Below, in pieces: positions 16,131 through 24,560 of a DNA stretch of 64,000 nt; the stretch's first letter is position 1, and each line of letters begins with the position of its first letter. Source of the DNA: Natronomonas halophila (GTDB taxonomy: Archaea; Halobacteriota; Halobacteria; Halobacteriales; Haloarculaceae). The DNA lies in the NCBI RefSeq assembly GCF_013391085.1, contig NZ_CP058334.1, positions 2,790,001 to 2,854,000 of the forward strand, written 5' to 3'. The position numbers and the translations under genes are program-made. The notes beneath the pieces are model-generated. The model was not told where the DNA came from. It made no database searches and was given only the letters and a program-made list of their open reading frames with translations.

Positions 16131-16206
16131 GTCGGGCTGTGCCGACGGTGCAGAAACTGCTGAACTGCCGATATCGCGCGCTACAGGCTTTGAACCTGAA
16201 GGATTA

Positions 16207-16280
16207 AGCCAGGGGTGGGATTTGAACCCACGAACTCCCGATTACAAGTCGGGTGCTTGGACCACCCAAGCTCCCCTGGC
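16207..16280 (-). tRNA. tRNA-Thr (TGT anticodon)
   Basis: The reverse strand folds into a full cloverleaf: acceptor GCCAGGG paired with CCCTGGC, anticodon stem CCCGA/TCGGG with loop CTTGTAA (anticodon TGT), T-arm GTGGG-TTCAAAT-CCCAC and discriminator T at 16207. The anticodon and the U discriminator fit threonine. No CCA is encoded and no intron is seen. The 3' end faces the integrated element, as expected if the recombinase targets this tRNA. Confidence 0.95.
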
Positions 16281-16285
16281 GCGAG

Positions 16286-16792
16286 TCACTCTTGACCGTC
16301 GCCTTTTGTGAGGCTATCGCTTTCGGCCGACTTTTCCAGTTCGATTCGGTGCGGCCGATAGCCGTGCCGACGGTAGAACGCTCGGGCGCGGTCGTTGGTC
16401 GCCATGGCTTGCAGCGCGATGGCGTCGACACCCATCGCTTCGAGGCGCTCCTCGGCGGCGGCCAGCAGGTCGCTGCCGATGCCGTTGCCGCGGTGGGCCG
16501 CCCGGACGAAGACGTTGTGAATCAGGCCGCGGGTGGTGTCCTGCTCGAAACTCTCGGATTCGGGACCGAAGGTGACGAAACCGAGGATACGGTCGCTGTC
16601 TCGGGCTACGAGGGCGGTGTCGGCGACGACGTGCTGGAGCATCGACTCGTGAATCCGGTCGTAGTTGGCGTCGGGTTCGAGGTGTGAGCCGTAGGCGCGC
16701 TGGTCCTCGGCGAGGGCGACCCACAGGTCGGCCATCGTCTCGGCGTCGTCGCTGTCGGCGGGTTCGATACGAAACGAGGCGTCGTCGCTCAC
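16286..16792 (-). CDS. GNAT family N-acetyltransferase
   Basis: The 168-residue protein has a standard GNAT fold: FRIEPADSDDAETMADLW at the start, the acetyl-CoA loop VRAAHRGNGIGSDLLAAAE (R-G-N-G-I-G, about residues 97-102), then ALQAMATNDRARAFYRRHGY, where the Asn and Tyr positions match cofactor binding and catalysis. It begins with GTG 16792, 3 nt after the stop of the phosphoglycerate kinase gene, so the two genes are one operon. Substrate unknown. Confidence 0.9.
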   Translation of the reverse strand: MSDDASFRIEPADSDDAETMADLWVALAEDQRAYGSHLEPDANYDRIHESMLQHVVADTALVARDSDRILGFVTFGPESESFEQDTTRGLIHNVFVRAAHRGNGIGSDLLAAAEERLEAMGVDAIALQAMATNDRARAFYRRHGYRPHRIELEKSAESDSLTKGDGQE

Positions 16793-16795
16793 GGG

Positions 16796-17980
16796 CTACT
16801 GGTCGAGGGCTTCGACGCCGACCAGGTTTTCGCCGGTAAGCATCTTGAGAGCGGCACCGCCGCCGGTCGAGACGTGGTCGAAGCCGTCGACGCCGAGGCC
16901 GCGAAGCGCGGCGGCGGTGTCGCCGCCACCGACGATACTCATCTCAGCGCGCGTGGCCGCGTTGTAGAGTTCGCGGGTGCCCTCCTCGAAGAGCGGGTCC
17001 TCGAAGACGCCAGCGGGGCCGTTGAGGATGGCGGTGCCGGCATCTTCGAGGATGTCGGCGTAGGCCGCGAGCGTCCGGGCGCCGATGTCCATGGCGGGTT
17101 CCTCGGCGGGGAGTTCGTCGAGGCCGATTTCGACGCGCTCGCCGTCGCGCTCGATAGCGACGTCCCGCGGCATGTAGATGCGGTGGCTGAAGTCGTCCAG
17201 CAGGTCGCCGGCCTGTCGGACGGCTTCGTGGGTGCGTTCGTTGACGACTGCGGCGGAGGCGGCGCCAAGCGAGACGCCGTCGGCGAGCAGGAAGGCGTTG
17301 CCGACGATGCCGGCGGTCAGAATGGCGTCGGCGAGGCCGCGTTCGAGCACCGAGCGGGCGACGTCGATTGAGTCGTCGACCTTGGCGCCGCCGAGGACGT
17401 AGACGCGCGGTTCGGGGCTTTCGTCGATGTTGCCGAGGACGTCGATTTCCTCCTCCATGACGCGGCCGGCGTAGGCGGGCAGGGTTTCGGGGAAGCCGAC
17501 GATGGAGGGCTGGCGGCGGTGGGCCGCGGCGAAGGCGTCGTTGACGTAGGCGTCGAGGGCGGGGGAGAGTTTCGCGACGAGGTGGGTTTCGGCGGCCTCG
17601 TCGGAGTCGAGGGACATGTACTCCTCCGAGTAGAAGCGGGTGTTCTCCAGCAGGACTGCTTCGCCGTCGTCGAGGTCGTCGATGCGGTCGCGGGCGCCCG
17701 ACGAGAAGGTGGTATCACAGTAGTCGACGGCGCAATCGAGGAGTTCGTCGAGGCGGTCGGCGTGCGTCGAGAGGTCGGTGAACTCGTCGCCCCCGGGGCG
17801 GCCCTGATGGGCCAACAAGGCCACGCGGGCGTTTCGGGAACAGAGTTCTTCGACGGTATCGACGTGGGCGCGGAGCCGAGCATCGTCGGCCAACTCGCCG
17901 TCCTCGAGTGGGCTGTTGATGTCGACGCGGACCCCGAGTGCCGCCCCCTCGGCATCGAGGTCGTCGAGCGTCCGTATCAT
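16796..17980 (-). CDS. pgk: Phosphoglycerate kinase
   Basis: From ATG 17980 the protein is 394 residues, normal for PGK. It shows the N-domain substrate site VRVDINSPLEDGELADDARL, ALLAHQGRPGG, and AVLLENTRFYSEE; the hinge and C-domain with VLGGAKVDDSI (about 193-200); and the nucleotide site NGPAGVFEDP followed by VGGGDTAAAL and HVSTGGGAAL. The enzyme makes or uses ATP at the 1,3-bisphosphoglycerate step; in haloarchaea it serves the lower glycolytic and gluconeogenic path. The longer upstream frame is not supported. It shares its upstream region with the divergent amino acid transporter operon. Confidence 0.96.
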   Translation of the reverse strand: MIRTLDDLDAEGAALGVRVDINSPLEDGELADDARLRAHVDTVEELCSRNARVALLAHQGRPGGDEFTDLSTHADRLDELLDCAVDYCDTTFSSGARDRIDDLDDGEAVLLENTRFYSEEYMSLDSDEAAETHLVAKLSPALDAYVNDAFAAAHRRQPSIVGFPETLPAYAGRVMEEEIDVLGNIDESPEPRVYVLGGAKVDDSIDVARSVLERGLADAILTAGIVGNAFLLADGVSLGAASAAVVNERTHEAVRQAGDLLDDFSHRIYMPRDVAIERDGERVEIGLDELPAEEPAMDIGARTLAAYADILEDAGTAILNGPAGVFEDPLFEEGTRELYNAATRAEMSIVGGGDTAAALRGLGVDGFDHVSTGGGAALKMLTGENLVGVEALDQ

Positions 17981-18108
17981 ACTGTGGGCTCCCCGCGGGG
18001 CCCGCATAGGCGTTTTGTTCCTCGACTGTTCCGGCCGACCGCCGATTACGGTCGTTGCGGCCGTCAATATCCGACAATTAAGGCAATCGAGCGGAGTGGT
18101 AACGAAGG

Positions 18109-18117
18109 TTTATTTAT
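18109..18117 (+). promoter_or_regulatory. TATA-like box of the liv operon
   Basis: TTTATTTAT lies about 40 nt before the livH ATG at 18154, implying a short 5' leader. It is the only AT-rich box in the divergent pgk-livH region on this strand. Confidence 0.55.
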
Positions 18118-18153
18118 TGCTTGGAATCCGAAGGTACCGCGTGAACTCGACTC

Positions 18154-19290
18154 ATGGATGTAGCTGAGACATACTCGACCAGCAGGCGAGTCCTCGTTGA
18201 ACGTCCGGCTGTCGCGCTGTTGGGCGTCGTGCTTCTGTACCTGCTCGTCGACTTGATACTGAAAGCGGCGAACGTGTCCGTACAACCCCGCGGCGTTCAC
18301 CTCATCGGTGGTGAACTCCCGCTTACGAATCTGGCCCGCTTCCTGCTTGATGGCCTCATCGTCGGGTTGGTCGTCGGCCTTGCCGGGGTCGGACTTTCGA
18401 TGACGTACAGCATTCTCAACTTCGCCAATTTCGCTCATGGGGATTACATCACGACGGGCGCCTTCTCCGGCTGGCTCGTGGCGTACATCGTCGGGTTCGC
18501 CACGCTCTCGGTCGACGCGCCGTTCCGTGATATCTTCATGTTCAACGAAACGTCTCTCATCTCGGTCACGAACGCACCGCTTGCGGTCGTGCTCGGCCTC
18601 ATCGCGTCGGGGCTTGGGACCGTCGCCGTCGTCCTCCTGCTCGACCGGTGGGTCTACCGGCCGATGCGCGACAAGGGCGGTATCCCGCTTTTGATTGCCT
18701 CTATCGGTGTCGCGTTGGCGCTGCGGTACGCCATCGTCTTCGTCTTCGGCACCAGTTCGTCCGGGCTGACGTCGACCAGCGCCATCCCGCAGTTCGATAT
18801 CCCGGTCGGTGAGGGGTCGGTTCCTATCGACCTCCACGAAATCACGCTTATCATCGCCGCCGTCGCGCTCATGTTCGGCATCCACTTCCTGCTGCAGCGG
18901 ACGAAACTCGGCAAGGCGATGCGCGCGATGGCTGACAACAAGGACCTCGCGCAGGTGACCGGCATCCCGACCGAACGCGTCATCCGCGCGACGTGGATTA
19001 TCGGCGGCGGCCTCGCCGGTATCGCCGGCTTCCTCATCGTGCTCGAACGGGGCGTCATCAGCTTCAACATGGGCTGGCGGCTACTGCTGCTCATCTTCGC
19101 CGGCGTCATCCTGGGCGGTATCGGCAGCGTCTACGGCGCGATGGCCGGTGGCATCATCATCGGTATCGCCTCCCGGCTCTCGCTCGTGTGGATTCCGTCC
19201 GACTTCGCTCGCGTCGCTGCCTTCACCGTCATGATTCTCGTCTTGCTCTATCGGCCCGAAGGGCTGTTCGCGGGGGTGAAGACCGCATGA
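18154..19290 (+). CDS. livH: Branched-chain amino acid ABC transporter permease, LivH type
   Basis: The 378-residue membrane protein has eight or so hydrophobic segments and the LivH signatures: GLSMTYSILNFANFAHGD (about residues 84-101) and KLGKAMRAMADNKDLAQVTGIPTERV (the EAA-like loop that meets the ATPase), then GGIGSVYGAMAGG. It is longer than bacterial LivH because of an N-terminal extension and a periplasmic loop (about 120-140). With LivM, LivG, LivF and the lipoprotein downstream it forms an importer for branched-chain amino acids or related amides. Its stop overlaps the next start (ATGA). Confidence 0.92.
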   Translation: MDVAETYSTSRRVLVERPAVALLGVVLLYLLVDLILKAANVSVQPRGVHLIGGELPLTNLARFLLDGLIVGLVVGLAGVGLSMTYSILNFANFAHGDYITTGAFSGWLVAYIVGFATLSVDAPFRDIFMFNETSLISVTNAPLAVVLGLIASGLGTVAVVLLLDRWVYRPMRDKGGIPLLIASIGVALALRYAIVFVFGTSSSGLTSTSAIPQFDIPVGEGSVPIDLHEITLIIAAVALMFGIHFLLQRTKLGKAMRAMADNKDLAQVTGIPTERVIRATWIIGGGLAGIAGFLIVLERGVISFNMGWRLLLLIFAGVILGGIGSVYGAMAGGIIIGIASRLSLVWIPSDFARVAAFTVMILVLLYRPEGLFAGVKTA

Positions 19291-20675
19291 GCGTCGGTCA
19301 GCGGCTCTGGAGTGCCGTCCCCGACTCCATCAAGGAGGACGACAAACGACTCATCATCGCGCTTTTGGCCGGTACCTACCTCGTCTACGCCCTCTCACAG
19401 GTTTACCTCTCGTTCATGGCGAACGCGGCAATCGTACCGGCAGTCGCCAACTCCCTGCAGAACCTCACTTTCCTCATCGCCGTCTACGCCATCATGGCGC
19501 TGGCGTTGAACCTGCACTGGGGCTACACCGGCCTCTTCAACATCGGGATTGCCGGCTTCATGGCCGTCGGCGTCTACTCGATGTCGATTCTGGCCGGGCC
19601 GCCGGGTGGTTCCCCGCCCGGCTTCGGCCTGCCCGTCCCGATTGCCATCCTCGGCGCGCTCGTCATCACGGCAATCATCGGCGGCATCGCGGCGCTGCCG
19701 GCGCTCCAACTCGAAGCCGACTATCTCGCTATCGTGACGGTCGGCCTCTCGGAGATTATCCGACTCGTGCTCAACGCGGACTACTTCTCGGGGACGGTCA
19801 CCGACCCCGAATCCGGCAGCTACAACGTCGTCGAGATATTCGGCCTCAAGTTCGGGACTGGGGGCGGACAGGGCATCAACACGCCGCTTTCCTCGCCGAC
19901 GTCGTACATCTACGGGCCGGGGAGCGACCCGAACGCGCTCGGTCAGTTCGTCTACAGTCTCGGCGGATCACTCGGCGTCAACACCAGCGTCGTCAACGGC
20001 GCCACCTACGGCCTGTTCCTGCTGGTGTTCGTCATGACGGCCTACTACGTCCTTCTGGTCCGTATCGGGAACTCCCCGTTCGGGCGCGTCCTGAAAGCGA
20101 TTCGGGAGGACGAACTCGTCGCCCAGTCGCTCGGCAAGGACACCCGCTGGTTCAAAATCAAGGTCTTCATGGTCGGCTGTGCGCTGATGGGTCTCGGCGG
20201 CATCCTCTGGCAGGGTTCGTACGGCTTCGTCAATCCCAACACGTTCCGCCCCATCGTGACCTTCTACATCTTCACGGCGCTCATCGTCGGCGGGTCGGGC
20301 TCGAACACCGGCAGCGTCGTCGGCGGCGCCGTCTTCGCGGCGTTCCTCTTCGAGGGGCCGCGGCAGTTGGCACGGGTCATCGAAGCCGGCATCGAGGCGC
20401 TTCTGGTCACGCTTTCCGGCCCCGGTGCCTCGATGCCCTCGCCGAGCAACTTCTATGTGGCCTTCACCACGCTGGACCCGCTGGGCTGGCTCGGGTACAC
20501 CATCGGCAACATCAGTTCCCTGCGGTTCGTCTTCCTCGGTGTCGTACTCGTCTACCTGATGCAGAACCGCTCGGATGGCCTGCTCGGCCACCGGAAGGAA
20601 ATCGCTGCCAGCGTCAACCTCAGTGAACGCGAGGGCAGCGCTGCGGCAGCCGACGGAGGTGAGACCGATGAGTGA
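19287..20675 (+). CDS. livM: Branched-chain amino acid ABC transporter permease, LivM type
   Basis: The 462-residue protein has about ten membrane segments and LivM signatures: LALNLHWGYTGLFNIGIAGFMAVG, ALPALQLEADYLAIVTVGLSEI, and the coupling loop SPFGRVLKAIREDELVAQSLGKDTRWFKI. A long insert at about residues 165-235 (GTGGGQGINTP) lies outside the membrane, and the C-terminus has a charged cytoplasmic tail (HRKEIAASVNLSERE). It overlaps both neighbours, so the four genes are one coupled operon. I chose ATG 19287 because it gives the ATGA overlap; the longer frame upstream is inside livH. Confidence 0.92.
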   Translation: MSVGQRLWSAVPDSIKEDDKRLIIALLAGTYLVYALSQVYLSFMANAAIVPAVANSLQNLTFLIAVYAIMALALNLHWGYTGLFNIGIAGFMAVGVYSMSILAGPPGGSPPGFGLPVPIAILGALVITAIIGGIAALPALQLEADYLAIVTVGLSEIIRLVLNADYFSGTVTDPESGSYNVVEIFGLKFGTGGGQGINTPLSSPTSYIYGPGSDPNALGQFVYSLGGSLGVNTSVVNGATYGLFLLVFVMTAYYVLLVRIGNSPFGRVLKAIREDELVAQSLGKDTRWFKIKVFMVGCALMGLGGILWQGSYGFVNPNTFRPIVTFYIFTALIVGGSGSNTGSVVGGAVFAAFLFEGPRQLARVIEAGIEALLVTLSGPGASMPSPSNFYVAFTTLDPLGWLGYTIGNISSLRFVFLGVVLVYLMQNRSDGLLGHRKEIAASVNLSEREGSAAAADGGETDE

Positions 20676-21543
20676 CACACCGAACGCCGCGGGCGGCCCC
20701 GAGGCGAAAGACCCCGAAGAACTGCCCGACGTCGAGGAAAGCGAAATCGAGAAAGCCGCACAGGAGACCCCCCGCGGGCTTCCCCTGCGCGTGCAGAACC
20801 TCGAAAAGCACTTCGGCGGTATCACCGCCGTCGACGGCGTCTCCTTCGAAGTCGAGGAGGGTTCGCTGACGGGCCTTATCGGCCCGAACGGCGCCGGCAA
20901 ATCGACGACGTTCAACTGCATCACCGGCGTCCACGACGCCGACGGCGGGACGGTCCTGTTCAAAGGCGAGGACATCACGGGACAGAAGCCCTACGAAATC
21001 GCCAACCGCGGGCTGGTCCGGACTTTCCAGATCGCCCGCGAACTCGAGGAGATGACCGTCCTCGAAAACCTGATGCTCGCACCGCGCGGACAGATCGGCG
21101 AAAAGCTCTACAAATCGGTGACGCCCGGCCTTCGCGGCGACGTCATCGAACAGGAGGCGGACCTCCGGGAGGAGGTCTGGGAGACGCTGGAGTTCTTCGA
21201 AATCGACCACCTCGCCGAGGAGTACGCCGGGAACCTCTCTGGCGGCCAGCGGAAATTGCTCGAACTCGCCCGAGCGCTGATGGTCGACCCCGACGTCCTC
21301 CTGCTGGACGAGCCGTTTGCGGGCGTGAACCCGTCGCTGGAGGAGAAACTCCTCGACCGGATTCACGCACTCCGCGAGCAGGGCTACACGTTCCTGCTCG
21401 TCGAACACGACATGGACCTCATCATGGAGAACTGCGAACACGTCATCGTCATGCATCAGGGCAAGCTCCTCGCGGAGGGGCCGCCCGAAGAGATTCGGAG
21501 CAACGAACAGGTCATCGAGGCATATCTGGGTGAGGACGTATGA
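20668..21543 (+). CDS. livG: Branched-chain amino acid ABC transporter ATPase, LivG type
   Basis: The 291-residue protein has an acidic N-terminal extension (about 1-35) and a complete ABC ATPase: Walker A GPNGAGKSTTFN (about 72-83), LivG-type RTFQIARELEEMTVLENLML, signature NLSGGQRKLLELARALM, Walker B VLLLDEPFAGVNP and switch His in LLVEHDMD. The insertion GLRGDVIEQEADLREE after the Q-loop is normal for LivG. It binds the cytoplasmic loops of LivH/LivM. GGAGGTGAG lies just upstream of ATG 20668, and the end overlaps livF. Confidence 0.94.
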   Translation: MSDTPNAAGGPEAKDPEELPDVEESEIEKAAQETPRGLPLRVQNLEKHFGGITAVDGVSFEVEEGSLTGLIGPNGAGKSTTFNCITGVHDADGGTVLFKGEDITGQKPYEIANRGLVRTFQIARELEEMTVLENLMLAPRGQIGEKLYKSVTPGLRGDVIEQEADLREEVWETLEFFEIDHLAEEYAGNLSGGQRKLLELARALMVDPDVLLLDEPFAGVNPSLEEKLLDRIHALREQGYTFLLVEHDMDLIMENCEHVIVMHQGKLLAEGPPEEIRSNEQVIEAYLGEDV

Positions 21544-22319
21544 GCTCGGGAACTGGCGACCAGCGGGACGTCTCGGAAGCGAACGTCAATGCGACGGACT
21601 TCACGACGGCCGACGAGAGCCTCCTGCAGGTGGGTGACCTCGATGCCGGATACGGTGACCTGCAAATCCTCGAAGGCGTCGACATGAACGTCGAGGACGG
21701 CGAGTACGTCACCATCGTCGGCCCGAACGGCGCCGGCAAATCGACCGTGATGAAGTCCATCTTCGGGTTGACGAACCACATGGGCGGCACCATCGAGTTC
21801 GACGGCAAGGACATCACTGGCGAAAAGCCCGAGGACATCATCCACAAGGGGCTGGGCTACGTCCCCCAGTCGGACAACATCTTCTCGACGCTGACGGTGC
21901 TGGAGAACCTCGAAATGGGCGCCTACATCCTCGATGAGGTGCCACAGGAGCGCCTCGATGAGGTGTTCGACCGCTTCCCGATTCTGGAGGAACGGAAGGA
22001 CCAGAAGGCCGGCACGATGTCCGGCGGCCAACAGCAGATGCTCGCGATGGGCCGGGCGCTGATGCTCGACCCCGACCTGCTGATGCTGGACGAACCCTCC
22101 GCCGGACTGGCACCCGACCTCGTCGACGATATGTTCGACCGCATCGACCGTATCAACGAGGCCGGGACGGCCGTCCTCATGGTCGAGCAGAACGCCAAGG
22201 AAGCCCTGCGACGCTGTGACCGCGGATACGTCCTCGTGCAGGGGCAGAACCGCTTTATGGACTCCGGGGACGCGCTGCTGAACGACGAGCAGGTCCGCCA
22301 GGAGTTCCTCGGCGGCTAA
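21540..22319 (+). CDS. livF: Branched-chain amino acid ABC transporter ATPase, LivF type
   Basis: The 259-residue protein is the second ATPase of the importer. It has Walker A GPNGAGKSTVMKSI (about 60-73), the LivF sequence GLGYVPQSDNIFSTLTVLENLEMG, signature TMSGGQQQMLAMGRALM, Walker B LLMLDEPSAGLAP and VLMVEQNAKEAL. Start overlaps the livG stop (ATGA). The operon ends here at a T-rich terminator. Confidence 0.94.
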   Translation: MSSGTGDQRDVSEANVNATDFTTADESLLQVGDLDAGYGDLQILEGVDMNVEDGEYVTIVGPNGAGKSTVMKSIFGLTNHMGGTIEFDGKDITGEKPEDIIHKGLGYVPQSDNIFSTLTVLENLEMGAYILDEVPQERLDEVFDRFPILEERKDQKAGTMSGGQQQMLAMGRALMLDPDLLMLDEPSAGLAPDLVDDMFDRIDRINEAGTAVLMVEQNAKEALRRCDRGYVLVQGQNRFMDSGDALLNDEQVRQEFLGG

Positions 22320-22349
22320 CCCGGTTGCGGACGGCGGACTGTCGGTTTG

Positions 22350-22372
22350 CGGCTCTTTTTGAAAGAAAAAAC
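22350..22372. terminator. Bidirectional T/A-tract terminator between livF and livK
   Basis: In the 63-nt gap between convergent genes, CTTTTT (22355-22360) ends the forward livF transcript and the A-run in GAAAGAAAAAA (T-rich on the reverse strand, 22361-22371) could end livK. Confidence 0.6.
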
Positions 22373-22382
22373 TGGGTTTCGC

Positions 22383-23618
22383 TTACTGACCGAACGCGAC
22401 GGAGTCGACTTCGGTGAAGTCGCGGTCCTGAACCTCGTAGATACCGTAGGAGACGGCGACCATGTCACCGTTGTCGTCGAAGTTCGTCGCCGACGAGGCA
22501 CCCTGGTAGTTGATGTCGTCGCCGGCGTCGGCGGCCTCGATGGCCTCCGCGAGTTCGCCGGGGCCGAACTCCTCGCCTTCGGGGTTGGCGGCCCGCCGCA
22601 TGTTGTCGCGGACGCCGGTCCCATCGTTTTCGCCGGCGTAGACGTTCGCGAGCAGACAGATGGCGGTTCCGTCGTACGCCTGGGCGTTGAAGACGCCGGG
22701 TGCGCGGTCGTACTCGTTCTCGTAGAGTTCGTCGAAGGTCTCGCGGCCGGGACCGCTGGATTTCGGCGCGGTACCGGTCACGTTGGCCATGTCGTTGTCG
22801 ACGTTGTCCGGGAGTTCGTTGTCGATGAGGCCGTCCGTGACGACGATGTCCTCGCCGCTGTCGAAGTCGCTGTAGTAGTCACGGAACAGCTGGTTCCCCG
22901 ACTCGGGGTAGCCGATGACGACCAGTAGGCTCGGGCTGTCGTTGAGCGCGGACTCCAGCTGGGAGGTGTAGGAGCTCTGCTGCTGCTCGAAGGAGACCTG
23001 CTGTTTGACCTCGCCGTCGTATTCGCTTTCGAACGTGTCGGCGAACGATTGCGAGAGCGCCTGCCCGTAGTCGTTGTTGACGTACATCGTCGCGGCGTCG
23101 GAGTTGCCGAGTTCTTCGGCGCCGACCTGCGCGATGACCTGTCCCTGCAGGGCGTCGGACGGGCACGTCCGATAGATATAGTCGTCGTCTTCGAGAGTCG
23201 TCACCGCAGGCGCCGTGGAGGACGGCGAACAGCCGACCGTCGAGTTCGGGATGAGCGACTGCTGGGTCACCTGCAGGTTCACACCCGAGGAGGCCGGCCC
23301 CGTAACTGCCGGATAGCCCGCGTCAATGAGGGCGTCGGCCCCGGAGATACCGGCTTGCGGGTTCGTCTCCGTGTCCTCCTCGCTGATGTCGATGGTGTAG
23401 TCGGTTTCGCCTTCCAGTTCCGCGGCCGGCAGAATGGCGCCGTCACGGATGGGCTGACCGAGGTTCGCGAGGTCGCCCGAAAGCGGGAGCAGGACCCCCT
23501 GTTTGAGCGCGCGGCTTCCGTTGCCGTTCCCGCCGCCGAGACAGCCGGCGAACGCGACGGTGGCCCCAGCGGCCCCGGCACCCTTCAATACATCACGTCG
23601 TTTGACGTTGCGTGGCAT
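22383..23618 (-). CDS. livK: Branched-chain amino acid ABC transporter substrate-binding lipoprotein
   Basis: The 411-residue protein has a Tat signal with twin Arg (MPRNVKRRDVLKGAG) and a lipobox AFAGCLGG, the usual haloarchaeal route to a membrane-anchored binding protein outside the cell. The mature part has the periplasmic-binding fold of Leu/Ile/Val receptors: GVLLPLSGDLANLGQPIRDG, VTGPASSGVNLQVTQQ, and TCPSDALQGQVIAQ. It faces the livHMGF operon tail to tail, so it has its own promoter (TATA-like TTTATAAG at 23645-23652, about 30 nt upstream). Substrate is likely branched-chain amino acids or urea/amide. Confidence 0.92.
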   Translation of the reverse strand: MPRNVKRRDVLKGAGAAGATVAFAGCLGGGNGNGSRALKQGVLLPLSGDLANLGQPIRDGAILPAAELEGETDYTIDISEEDTETNPQAGISGADALIDAGYPAVTGPASSGVNLQVTQQSLIPNSTVGCSPSSTAPAVTTLEDDDYIYRTCPSDALQGQVIAQVGAEELGNSDAATMYVNNDYGQALSQSFADTFESEYDGEVKQQVSFEQQQSSYTSQLESALNDSPSLLVVIGYPESGNQLFRDYYSDFDSGEDIVVTDGLIDNELPDNVDNDMANVTGTAPKSSGPGRETFDELYENEYDRAPGVFNAQAYDGTAICLLANVYAGENDGTGVRDNMRRAANPEGEEFGPGELAEAIEAADAGDDINYQGASSATNFDDNGDMVAVSYGIYEVQDRDFTEVDSVAFGQ

Positions 23619-23731
23619 ACCGGGTGGCTATATATACCGGTGGCTTATAAATGTGAGCCTCATACACATGGGTTGGGTATTTGAATCCCCGGTTGTTTCT
23701 CACCGGCGAGTCGTGGCGGTTGCGGGGGCGT

Positions 23732-24493
23732 TCAGTCGCTGAACTCGACGGCCGTGTTCTCCTCACGGCAGGTCTCCAGCGCGTGTTTCGCGGCCATGCC
23801 GGCCGACTGGGGGTTGTCCGCGGCCCCAACGCCGACCTTCAGGTCGACGCCGACGGCCTCCCGGACGTGTTGGATGGCGTCCGAGAAGCCCTCGTGGTCG
23901 ATGTCGCTGCAGACCGAGATGATGTTGTCGCCGCCGACGAAAAACGAGGGCGATTCGTGGGCCCGCCACATGTACCGCATTAACTCGGCGTAGCCCTGTT
24001 CGATGTTGATGAACGAGTCGAACTCGTTGAGGCGGTCGGTGTATTTGCTGGTCGCGTCGTTGACGTCGAAGTGGGCGACCTGCACGTCCTCGTCGGTACG
24101 GGCCGACTCCGGCACTGGGTCCCCGCGGAGAATCTCGGTCCGGCCGCGGTCCTGTGCGCTGCCGGCCTCCTGCAACTGGTCGGTCGCGGTCCCGAGGGCC
24201 TGCCCCGGCGAGGGGTCGGCGGCGATGCTCAGGCTGACCGTCACCGGGTACCGGTTGCCCACCGATTCCTGAATCAGCGCGTGGGCGTCGGTATCCAGGC
24301 CGTTCGTCACTGCGATCATGTTGTCGAAGCGGGTAAAGAAGACGTAGCCGTCGCGGTTGCCGATGAGCTGCGAGAGGTCGGCGTAAAGTCGGGATTGCAG
24401 CGTCTGAAGGTCCGGCTCGCGGCGCGGCTCGGGCGTGACCGTCCACGGCCCGTAGTTATCTATCTGGATGAGCGTTACCTGCGTGTTCGTCAC
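23732..24493 (-). CDS. arfA: GTP cyclohydrolase III (IIa), riboflavin/F420 pathway
   Basis: I chose GTG 24493, which gives 253 residues starting MTNTQVTLIQIDNYGPWTV, the family's typical beginning. Other family features are FFTRFDNMIAVTNG (about 57-70), TVSLSIAADPSPGQALGTATDQLQ, and GYAELMRYMWRAHESPSFFVGGDN with IISVCSD. This archaeal enzyme opens GTP to the formamidopyrimidine FAPy, the first step to riboflavin and coenzyme F420. The upstream part of the frame belongs to the antisense of uridine kinase. It shares a short divergent promoter region with that gene. Confidence 0.93.
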   Translation of the reverse strand: MTNTQVTLIQIDNYGPWTVTPEPRREPDLQTLQSRLYADLSQLIGNRDGYVFFTRFDNMIAVTNGLDTDAHALIQESVGNRYPVTVSLSIAADPSPGQALGTATDQLQEAGSAQDRGRTEILRGDPVPESARTDEDVQVAHFDVNDATSKYTDRLNEFDSFINIEQGYAELMRYMWRAHESPSFFVGGDNIISVCSDIDHEGFSDAIQHVREAVGVDLKVGVGAADNPQSAGMAAKHALETCREENTAVEFSD

Positions 24494-24560
24494 GCGTGGT
24501 GATTCGCGACGCGCCGGTATTTGCCTTACCATCCCGAGCGACCACGACGGCCTTTTGAGG

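Larger units (their letters stand above)
9550..16206. mobile_element. Integrated element (recombinase, MCM, QueF and DpdA-like genes) next to tRNA-Thr
   Basis: The region between the SDR gene and the 3' end of tRNA-Thr holds a tyrosine recombinase at one end and a tight, one-directional run of genes from the tRNA toward it: two tiny ORFs, a coiled-coil protein, an MCM helicase, two zinc-binding proteins, a QueF homologue and a DpdA-like protein. Most starts have a strong Shine-Dalgarno (GGAGGT), in contrast to the leaderless host genes. A private replicative helicase suggests a plasmid or provirus. I could not find a copy of the tRNA 3' end near 9550-9690, so the left boundary is approximate; 9550-9689 shows no gene. 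Confidence 0.75.

Noticed and set aside
16160-16206. TTTGAACC-like stretch between the element and tRNA-Thr as a second tRNA fragment
   Set aside because: Similarity is limited to a few bases and no acceptor or anticodon pairing is possible.
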